Shown here: positions 28,901 to 34,463 of the stretch, piece after piece | How the letters are laid out: every line of letters begins with the position of its first letter | Numbering within the stretch: the stretch's first letter is position 1 | Assembly (NCBI GenBank): GCA_025056455.1 | Contig: JANWVY010000002.1 | Span: 296,737-360,736 of the forward strand | Length of the DNA: 64,000 nt | DNA from: Bryobacteraceae bacterium | GTDB lineage: Bacteria > Acidobacteriota > Terriglobia > Bryobacterales > Bryobacteraceae | Reading direction: 5' to 3' | Notes under the pieces: generated by a model | Told to the model about the DNA's origin: nothing | Databases searched by the model: none | Seen by the model: the letters and a program-made list of their open reading frames with translations, nothing else | Translations under genes and position numbers: made by a program

Positions 28901-29240
28901 GGATCGCAACGGCAGCGGCGTGCTTGATGCCTCACAGCGCAGCTTGCAGCGCTGGTTTGACCCGACCGTCTTCTCGCGACCCGCGGAGATCCGCTTCGGT
29001 AACGCCGGACGCAACATCTTGTTTGGGCCGGGGCGCGTCAACTTCGACTCGTCTCTGTTTAAAGACTTCCCCATCAAGGAAAACATCAGTTTGCAATTCC
29101 GGGCCGAGGCGTTCAACCTGTTCAACACGCCACAATTTGGTTTCCCTGACGCTACGATCGGTGCGCCCACCGCAGGACTCATCTCCAGCACTGTGGGCAA
29201 TCCGCGGCAGCTTCAACTGGCTTTGAAACTAATCTTCTAA
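25914..29240 (+). CDS. Oar-like TonB-dependent receptor with carboxypeptidase-regulatory domain
   Basis: A 1108-aa outer-membrane protein. A signal peptide (residues 1-20, ending ASAQ) is followed by a CarboxypepD_reg domain (about 24-105: LSGVVTDASQAAVPNAKVTV). The plug-like region (about 115-240) has FVSELPLNGRNFVTLAILSP and NNFLYDGIDNNDR. A long barrel ends FNLFNTPQFGFP...LQLALKLIF with terminal Phe. This architecture is the expanded Acidobacteria receptor family related to Myxococcus Oar; ligands are mostly unknown. The start is ATG 25914 with GAGGG upstream; an upstream in-frame TTG is rejected. Divergence from a phytase lipoprotein suggests a shared nutrient signal, perhaps phosphate or phytate products. 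Confidence 0.9.
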   Translation: MRRLMFSVLLGILGVALASAQTATAELSGVVTDASQAAVPNAKVTVFNADTGTIVREVQTDATGIYIVTFLLPGRYNVSAEAPGFRRIVQQNVTLEVNQRARLDFSLQIGQVSETVEVAATAPLLESQSSSLGSVIGQRFVSELPLNGRNFVTLAILSPGVNGTGFSTPGTIMSGTRPDDRRPGTEIFSNGNREGSNNFLYDGIDNNDRLTLSIVLRPGVDAIREFKVQTNMNSADQGRNSGAVVDVVSKSGTNEFHGTVFEFLRNSAMDARNFFNPRGNPFPPFRYNQFGFALGGPVLIPKVYNGKNRTFFFVDYEGFRRNMVQTSLRTIPTMAMRTGDFSGQPNIIYDPLTTRTVGGVTTRDPFANNRIPANRFDPVTAKLIVAYPTPTNSALANNYLANLNLTQRWDQGDVRVDHQFSPNDNFFARWSIQHTTTTAPHTFPDVQIPGLPKPVGLGNEDSFAGPAFNPTQHAVAAYTKVINPNLVNDFRVGFNRFVLDYTSLGTEPGVNLGNLLGVRNSNTHPLQTALPIFSPGAGYTGIGHSRSLPIFRRLNMFQYLDNATWTRGAHTLKFGASIIRRQITEYQTNRGNGRFNFSPAFTDSRAGGASGHVMASFLLGYASLIEQDFTLAWTGQRGIEMGMYLADDWRVTRRLTFNIGLRWEYYSPYTEVANRIANFDADTAIVKIAGRDGVDRRVGIQRDFKNYAPRFGFAYQLGQHTVLRGGYGIFYNPNGNGGALLRLFRHIPFGPIFNITPGDVNVGPRVSDGFPDPPTVNFEAAKNPSGGVIGVFPRFTSAYAQQFNLTVQQEIAPWQTLIKVAYVGNLGRRLGTTIDLNQPVPAAGPVANRRPFFAVRPALAGITYAVSDGLSNYNALQVTVDKRMSHGLNLLLAYTWAHAIDNVGTEFGGGTGTPQDIRNRNADRSNASFDIRHRMTISSTYELPFGKGRAFFNQGGATNFIFGGWQFNTIATFQTGLPFTPSLANPNTNGAGGSRPDRNGSGVLDASQRSLQRWFDPTVFSRPAEIRFGNAGRNILFGPGRVNFDSSLFKDFPIKENISLQFRAEAFNLFNTPQFGFPDATIGAPTAGLISSTVGNPRQLQLALKLIF

Positions 29241-29254
29241 CTTCCCTTGATTCG

Positions 29255-29297
29255 GGGCGCAGGCAGTGAGAGTCCCCAGGCTCAACGGCCTGCGCCC
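29255..29297. terminator. 10-bp inverted repeat between convergent genes
   Basis: GGGCGCAGGC (29255-29264) and GCCTGCGCCC (29288-29297) are perfect complements around a 23-nt loop. The right arm lies in the last codons of the LamG gene. It could end transcription from both sides, but no T-run follows, so the termination role is inferred from position. Confidence 0.5.
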
Positions 29298-30136
29298 GCA
29301 TACAGCTCTCCAACCCCGCGAGCGAGGCGGTAGAGCGCTGTCACTTCGGTGTCAGCAAGCGCCCGGTTGAAAATCGCTAGCTCGTCGAAGAATCCCACGT
29401 AGCTGACTCCCAGCCGCACGGCTGCCAGCGCAGGATCCCAAAAAAATTTTTCCCGAATCTTGCCCGCTTCCCCTTGCAAGACGCCGTTCAGATACAACTT
29501 GGACCACCCGTTGCCACTCCCCAAACCCTGGAAAGTGATGACGACGTTCGTCCATCCGTTTCGCGAAAAGGGGGGCTTTTGGACAACCACCAACCGGTTC
29601 AAAAAATCCGGGTTTTTATCTGAAGGAAGATTCGCCGGGTTCCACGCTTTCAATTCCCCAAACACACCCAAGCGGAAGTGCCGGGGCCGTTCGTCTTTCG
29701 TAAAGTCCACCCAGATTGCTGAATCGTTGTAAGCCTTATCGGTAATCTGGATGGGATCGCAATATCCAGGGGCGAGATCTTGGTCCGGATCCAAGCGTAG
29801 CCAGAAAGAGACAGTCCCACTCCAGTTGCTTGAATGGAACGCCACGTTCCGGTGAGCTTGATAAAAGATTGCCCGGGTGTTTTTCTCGCGGAATCTCAAG
29901 GCATCCCCGAAACGACCTTGGCCAGAGGCTAGCTCAACAGGTGAATCCCCCAGTCCTGCGCGCGCTTCCCTTTGAGCCTTGTAACTGGGGGCAAAGTATA
30001 TCCGCCGGTCGCCAAGCGCCAGGTCAGCATCCGTTTTTCCGTCAAAGGCAGCATGGAAGGTCAAGGCTTCTTTGAGGGAGGCGCTGGGCATCTGGCCCCA
30101 GCACAGGGCGGAGGCGAGTAAAAGAAGATGTGTCAT
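29282..30136 (-). CDS. LamG/concanavalin-A-like exported protein
   Basis: A 284-aa protein. A signal peptide (about residues 1-15, ending CWGQ) precedes a single jelly-roll of the LamG type: LTFHAAFDGKTDADLA (about 25-40), VSFWLRLDPDQDL, GWTNVVITFQGLGSG, KLYLNGVLQGE and the C-terminal FFDELAIFNRALADTEVTALY. This is the typical LamG_3 pattern that binds glycans or acts as a carbohydrate-associated module. No catalytic motif is visible. It follows the GH3 gene by 11 nt on the same strand, suggesting co-expression in glycan or muropeptide handling. Confidence 0.83.
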   Translation of the reverse strand: MTHLLLLASALCWGQMPSASLKEALTFHAAFDGKTDADLALGDRRIYFAPSYKAQREARAGLGDSPVELASGQGRFGDALRFREKNTRAIFYQAHRNVAFHSSNWSGTVSFWLRLDPDQDLAPGYCDPIQITDKAYNDSAIWVDFTKDERPRHFRLGVFGELKAWNPANLPSDKNPDFLNRLVVVQKPPFSRNGWTNVVITFQGLGSGNGWSKLYLNGVLQGEAGKIREKFFWDPALAAVRLGVSYVGFFDELAIFNRALADTEVTALYRLARGVGELYAGAGR

Positions 30137-30147
30137 GGTCCAGTAGT

Positions 30148-31989
30148 CTATCGCGAAGAGGCGGCAGCCGCGACCATAAGCCCGTCACCGTAGTTCACCA
30201 GTCCAGGAATGGAGACAGGCATTTTCCCTCGAATGGCGATCCGGCCTGCAAGCGCATGGACCACCGCCACCTCGGAAGCTGGAGTCGTACTGAACGTGAC
30301 CATGTAGGCGGCAACTGAGGGGAAACTGCGAAGCAGGTAGGGATTTCCGAGCGCAACCAGCACCAGCGGGCGTTGAGCTGCAAGCAGTTCGTTGAACAGC
30401 GTCGTGTAGGAGTCGGGCAGGGGGCCTGCACTGCGATGACCGGCCCACACCGCAGCCACAACGGACTCACAGCCCTGGAAAGCCGAGCGGACCTTTTCAA
30501 TTTCTCCATTCGACACCGTCGCATCAAGAAGCCAGCGCCGGGCTTTGGGAAATTCTTTTGCCAGCTGCTCTGCCATGGAACGCCCTTGAAGTCCCAACCG
30601 GGATTCAACCAGCATCAGCCAGCAGGATGCCTCCGGGTTTTCCAGCGGCACGAGCCGGCCCTCATTGCGGGTAAGCGTAATTGCGCCTTCCGCCACTCGC
30701 TGCGCAAGCGTTTCATCCTCTGGCAGCTCGAGCGCGTCGCTGATGTCCTCAATCGGAACGGTCCGCGCTTGATGAAGCCCGAGCCGGGCTTTGGCCACCA
30801 GCAATTTCATCACGCTGGCTTCGAGCCGTGCTAGGGAAATACGTCCTTGCTGAACCGCGGCGGTGACAGCGCGCACGGCCTCTTGGGCAGAACTCGGCAT
30901 CAACAGCACATCCGCTCCGGCCTCAATCGCCCGCACGGCAGCTTCGCCTGCTGGCATCTGCTTGGCAAGGCCGTCCATATCCATCGCGTCGGTGGTGATG
31001 ATTCCGTCAAAACCCAGGCGGCGGCGGAGAACACCACTCAGCACGGCACTAGACACGGTAGCGGGGATCCGCTCCGGCTCCAAGGCCGGAACCCAAAGAT
31101 GGGCAGTCATGATGGCGTCCACACCGGCGTCGATGGCGGCGCGAAAGGGAGGGAGTTCCATCTGCTCAATGCGCTCCAGCGGCACATCGAGTTTCGCTAG
31201 TCCATAGTGACTATCGATGTTAGTGTCTCCGTGTCCAGGAAAATGCTTGGCCGTGACCAGCACACGGTTCTTCGGGTCACTGTGCGCCCCTTGGATGAAC
31301 GCTCGAACGTGCTCGGCGACCTCGGCAGGATTTTCGCTGTAGGAGCGAATATTGATGATTGGATTATCGGGGTTATTGTTCACGTCGGCCACGGGAGCGA
31401 AGATCCAGTGCACGCCCATCGCGCGGGCCTCGCGCGCCGTCGCCGCGCCTAGCAGCCGGCTAGCCTCCGGGTCGCGGGCGGCGGCAAACGCCATACTGTG
31501 AGGGAAACGGGTCGTTTCGAGCATGCGCATCGAAGCTCCACGCTCAAAGTCACCGGCCACAATTAAGGGCACCCGGGACAGACGCTGCATCCGGTTTAAA
31601 AATGCCGCCATCGTGGCAGGCGCGGCCTGACGCACGACCCCTTGGTGCACGCGATTGATAATGATCAGGCCTCCTACGCCAAGCTGGCGGACTTGTTGCG
31701 CGTAGTGGCGATATTGAGCCGAGCGAGTCCCAGGATTTTCGCCGTAGAAAGGAATGATGACGAGTTGCGCCGCTTTCTCTCTTAAACTCATGCGGGCCAG
31801 CCACTGGCGGGCAATCGTCGGGGCCGGGTTGCTAGGCTGGGCCTTCGCACGGCTCGCTGTTCTTTTCCGAGTGTCGCTCTTGGCAGACGGAGGGGAGTTT
31901 CCCGCCCGGTCACGCTGGGTGAAGCCCGGGAGTTGAATTTTCCAACAAAGGCAGAGCAACCAGGCGGCAAGCAGGCTTCGGACTGGCAT
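30148..31989 (-). CDS. GH3 beta-N-acetylhexosaminidase (NagZ-like), exported
   Basis: A 613-aa two-domain GH3 enzyme. An N-terminal signal-like hydrophobic stretch (about 3-25) and a basic linker (about 30-60) lead into the TIM barrel with the NagZ signature KHFPGHGDTNIDSH (about 243-256; catalytic His/Asp loop) and the nucleophile loop GIITTDAMDMDGL (about 330-342). A GH3 C-terminal domain fills residues about 420-610, absent in short cytosolic NagZ. It likely removes GlcNAc from muropeptides or chitin oligomers outside the cytoplasm. It starts 6 nt after the response-regulator stop and precedes the LamG gene by 11 nt. TATCCT lies 8 nt before its ATG. Confidence 0.88.
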   Translation of the reverse strand: MPVRSLLAAWLLCLCWKIQLPGFTQRDRAGNSPPSAKSDTRKRTASRAKAQPSNPAPTIARQWLARMSLREKAAQLVIIPFYGENPGTRSAQYRHYAQQVRQLGVGGLIIINRVHQGVVRQAAPATMAAFLNRMQRLSRVPLIVAGDFERGASMRMLETTRFPHSMAFAAARDPEASRLLGAATAREARAMGVHWIFAPVADVNNNPDNPIINIRSYSENPAEVAEHVRAFIQGAHSDPKNRVLVTAKHFPGHGDTNIDSHYGLAKLDVPLERIEQMELPPFRAAIDAGVDAIMTAHLWVPALEPERIPATVSSAVLSGVLRRRLGFDGIITTDAMDMDGLAKQMPAGEAAVRAIEAGADVLLMPSSAQEAVRAVTAAVQQGRISLARLEASVMKLLVAKARLGLHQARTVPIEDISDALELPEDETLAQRVAEGAITLTRNEGRLVPLENPEASCWLMLVESRLGLQGRSMAEQLAKEFPKARRWLLDATVSNGEIEKVRSAFQGCESVVAAVWAGHRSAGPLPDSYTTLFNELLAAQRPLVLVALGNPYLLRSFPSVAAYMVTFSTTPASEVAVVHALAGRIAIRGKMPVSIPGLVNYGDGLMVAAAASSR

Positions 31990-31995
31990 CTGCCT

Positions 31996-32457
31996 TCAGG
32001 ATACGCCTTTGGCTCTCGCCCTCGTGGCGGTCGAGCTGGCGCCTCGAGCCGGCTTTTTCGGAGCTTTCTTCTTCAGTAGCCGGGAAACGGCGCGAATGAG
32101 ATGGGTCACCTCGTTGGAGCTTTTCTGTATAACCGCGTCTGAACCAGTCCCTTGTTCGGTCAGTCCCAGTGTATCGGCAAAACCGGAAATCAGTACGATC
32201 GGAATGTCACGTTTCGACTGGCGCACCCGGCGTATCAATTCAACACCGTCGAGATTGGGCATCTTATAATCCGTTATCAACAGGTCAAAGCAAGTACTCT
32301 CGAAGAGCTTTAGTGCCTCTTCAGGATCCGTCGTCGCCGTGATCTGATAGCCCAACTCCTCGAGTACGGAGCGGCGGGCGACGAGTCCGTTGCGATTGTC
32401 GTCTACCAGCAAGATCCGCGCGGGGCTATTTGAGCTTTCTTTGGATTGTGCTGCCAC
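31996..32457 (-). CDS. single-domain response regulator with basic C-terminal tail
   Basis: A 153-aa receiver protein from GTG 32457. The acidic pocket is LLVDDN, the phospho-acceptor Asp is in LLITDYKMPNLDG, the conserved Thr/Ser is in VLISGFAD, and Lys is in VIQKSS. No DNA-binding output domain follows; instead there is a Lys/Arg/Ala-rich tail of about 25 residues (LLKKKAPKKPARG and onward), similar in composition to histone-like tails. A longer in-frame start at 32535 lies upstream of the promoter found at 32477-32505 and is rejected for that reason. No cognate kinase is near. First of a three-gene minus-strand cassette with the GH3 and LamG genes. Confidence 0.84.
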   Translation of the reverse strand: MAAQSKESSNSPARILLVDDNRNGLVARRSVLEELGYQITATTDPEEALKLFESTCFDLLITDYKMPNLDGVELIRRVRQSKRDIPIVLISGFADTLGLTEQGTGSDAVIQKSSNEVTHLIRAVSRLLKKKAPKKPARGASSTATRARAKGVS

Positions 32458-32476
32458 GATGTCAAAACCACCGTGC

Positions 32477-32505
32477 AAGGTAGCAGACGGCACCGGACGT
32501 GTCAA
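32477..32505 (-). promoter_or_regulatory. sigma70-type promoter of the response-regulator cassette
   Basis: On the minus strand TTGACA (32505-32500), a 17-bp spacer and TACCTT (32482-32477). This is the best -35/-10 pair in the window besides that of the riboswitch. A start near 32470 gives a leader of about 13 nt to GTG 32457. Confidence 0.7.
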
Positions 32506-32623
32506 CGATTCTGTAATAAATTGCGAATACAGCAAATGTTTCGCTTGACATTACCAACTGAAGCTTCCCGCTGCCCCGCAGCCACGGTCGGCCGAGCGTT
32601 GGAAGAAGCGCCAGGCGTTTTGG

Positions 32624-32629
32624 GATAAT
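32624..32629 (+). promoter_or_regulatory. GATAAT -10-like box, 7 nt before the start codon
   Basis: GATAAT (5 of 6 to consensus) ends 7 nt before ATG 32637, consistent with a leaderless transcript. No Shine-Dalgarno lies between box and start beyond AGGG, which itself would be mostly upstream of the predicted 5' end. Confidence 0.45.
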
Positions 32630-32636
32630 CAGGGCA

Positions 32637-33497
32637 ATGCAGCCCAAAATACCCATCGCCTCGATCACCGATGAATTTTCGCCCGATCTCGCTGTCGCCC
32701 TCGACGCGATGGCTGAAATCGGCATGACCGGCGCAGAGCTCCGGATGATCGGGGGCAAAAACATCATGGATCTCGATGAAGAGGAACTGGCGCGGGCGCG
32801 CGATCTCGTGTCAGAACGGGGCATGAAGGTAATCTCGATCGCCTCGCCCCTGTTGAAGTGCGTCCTGCCTGGCGGGCCCGAAGTGGATACACGATTTCAA
32901 CACGATGTGTTCGCCTCCCGCCACACGTTTGAGGACCAGCCCCGACTGGCCGAGAAGGCCTTCCGCATCTGTAAGTTTTTTGGAGCACCCATCCTCCGAG
33001 TCTTCTCCTACTGGCGTACGGTCGAGCCAGAGAAATGTTTTGACGCAATTGTCAGGGCGCTTGAAAACCTCGCAACGCAAGCAGCGCAAGAAAACTTGAT
33101 CATTGGTCTCGAAAACGAGCACGCCTGCAATGTGGCAACAGCTGCCGAAACCTTGCGAGTGCTCGCCGCGGTCAACCATCCCGCTCTCCAAGTTGTGTGG
33201 GATCCGGCCAACTGCTACATCTCAGGCCAGATCCCATTTCCAGAAGGCTATCGCATGTTGCCCGCCGCGCGGATTGCCCACGTGCACGTCAAAGACTGTA
33301 GTTTGAACGGCCATCAGCCCGACTGGGGGCCGGTGGGAACTCGGGATATCGACTGGAAAGGACAAATGGCGGCCTTAAAGGCAGACGGCTACAACGGATA
33401 CGTGAGCCTGGAAACACATTGGCCGGGTCCGAATGGCGATAAGTATGAAGCGAGCTGGATTTGCGGCTGGAATCTTCGCGGGCTGGCGTCTTTATAA
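32637..33497 (+). CDS. sugar phosphate isomerase/epimerase family protein
   Basis: A 286-aa TIM barrel of the AP-endonuclease-2 superfamily, without a signal peptide. Conserved sites: ASITDEFSPDL (residues 8-18), GAELRMIGGKN (about 31-41), LIIGLENEHACN (about 156-167), VVWDPANCY (about 188-196), HVHVKDCS (about 219-226) and YVSLETHW (about 257-264). The Glu/Asp/His/Glu metal set of the family is present. Related enzymes isomerise or epimerise ketoses or inositol derivatives, or dehydrate inosose; the substrate here is unknown. The 3' end overlaps the cyclophilin gene by 53 nt in another frame. Confidence 0.86.
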   Translation: MQPKIPIASITDEFSPDLAVALDAMAEIGMTGAELRMIGGKNIMDLDEEELARARDLVSERGMKVISIASPLLKCVLPGGPEVDTRFQHDVFASRHTFEDQPRLAEKAFRICKFFGAPILRVFSYWRTVEPEKCFDAIVRALENLATQAAQENLIIGLENEHACNVATAAETLRVLAAVNHPALQVVWDPANCYISGQIPFPEGYRMLPAARIAHVHVKDCSLNGHQPDWGPVGTRDIDWKGQMAALKADGYNGYVSLETHWPGPNGDKYEASWICGWNLRGLASL

Positions 33498-34065
33498 CGG
33501 CTGGATTCTGGCTCTGCCGTTGGTCGCATCAGCGGCGTGGCCTGCCGAATCCGTTCACGTCATCCTCGAAACCGCTCTAGGCCAGATTGAAGTTGCGGTG
33601 AACGCCAAGCGCGCCCCCATCACCGCTGCAAACTTTCTCCGCTACGTGGACGCTGGACTCTATGATGGAGGCGCCTTTCACCGTAGCGTGCGGCTCGATA
33701 ATCAGCCCAATGATACGATCAAAATCGAAGTGATTCAAGCAGCAGCCGATCACTCGCGCCGGAATCAATTCTTTGAGATGATTCCGCTCGAGCCTACGTC
33801 GCTGACCGGACTGAAACACCGCGACGGCACCATCTCCATGGCCCGCACCAAACCGAACACAGCGCGCCATGATTTTTTCATCTGTCTCGGCGACCAGCCA
33901 TCACTCGATTTTGGAGGCATGCGCAACCCAGACAGGATGGGATTCGCCGCCTTCGGCAAAGTCGTCAAAGGGATGGACGTGGTTCGCCGCATCCATCAAT
34001 CCCCGACCCGCAACCAGAAGCTCACTCCACCCATTCTGATCCATCGCGCCTACCGCAAGCGTTGA
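33445..34065 (+). CDS. peptidyl-prolyl cis-trans isomerase, cyclophilin type, exported
   Basis: A 206-aa protein with a signal-like N-terminus (MKRAGFAAGIFAGW, then LALPLVASAAWPAE) and a compact bacterial cyclophilin domain (about 38-200): LETALGQIEVAVNAKRAPITAANF, GGAFHRSVR, GTISMARTKPNTARHDFFICLGDQPSLD and FAAFGKVVKGMDVV. The Arg of FHRS and the catalytic-face Phe are present. It helps fold periplasmic proteins. Starts at 33445 or 33433 both lie inside the upstream isomerase gene, so the signal peptide is encoded in an overlapping frame. The following small gene starts 20 nt after its stop. Confidence 0.87.
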   Translation: MKRAGFAAGIFAGWRLYNGWILALPLVASAAWPAESVHVILETALGQIEVAVNAKRAPITAANFLRYVDAGLYDGGAFHRSVRLDNQPNDTIKIEVIQAAADHSRRNQFFEMIPLEPTSLTGLKHRDGTISMARTKPNTARHDFFICLGDQPSLDFGGMRNPDRMGFAAFGKVVKGMDVVRRIHQSPTRNQKLTPPILIHRAYRKR

Positions 34066-34085
34066 TGTGTTACCTTCAGGAAACG

Positions 34086-34367
34086 ATGGCGTTTGAATCC
34101 GACAAGACGATGTTTGAAATTTATCGGGACAACACCTATTCAGGCCAGTACCGGGTTGTGTATTTTACCGAGCTACAGGATCACAACAAAGAAACGGAAA
34201 TCAACCGCGCCATGGCGGGGGAACATTTCTTTGACGGCTTCATCAAAAATTACGGCAAGGATGAAGCCAAACAGATTATCGAGCGGATTCTGGCACGAAT
34301 GAACAACGGCGAGGGCGTCTCGGCGGAAGACATCGTCAAAGAGCTGGGCGATCATCTGGCCAGTTAG
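34086..34367 (+). CDS. small conserved-looking hypothetical protein
   Basis: A 93-aa acidic cytoplasmic protein starting MAFESDKTMFEIYRD. ATG 34086 has AGGAA 4 nt upstream; an earlier ATG at 34062 overlaps the cyclophilin stop and is less likely. The sequence is one beta-rich segment (GQYRVVYFTELQDHNKETEI) followed by helices (AGEHFFDGFIKNYGKDEAKQIIERIL). Codon use and length are consistent with a true gene. I cannot name the family. It lies in the same run as the isomerase and cyclophilin. Confidence 0.75.
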   Translation: MAFESDKTMFEIYRDNTYSGQYRVVYFTELQDHNKETEINRAMAGEHFFDGFIKNYGKDEAKQIIERILARMNNGEGVSAEDIVKELGDHLAS

Positions 34368-34463
34368 ATTCTCTTGTCAACAGGAACGATCTCGGGCGGT
34401 CCACTTGTTCGCAAACGGGCTGGCATCCTGCGCGGATCAGTCCCCTTGCGCCGGCCAGACGTT

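Noticed and set aside
32457-32535. Longer N-terminus for the response regulator starting at 32535
   Set aside because: The start would lie upstream of the well-matched -35/-10 pair at 32477-32505, so it could not be transcribed from that promoter.
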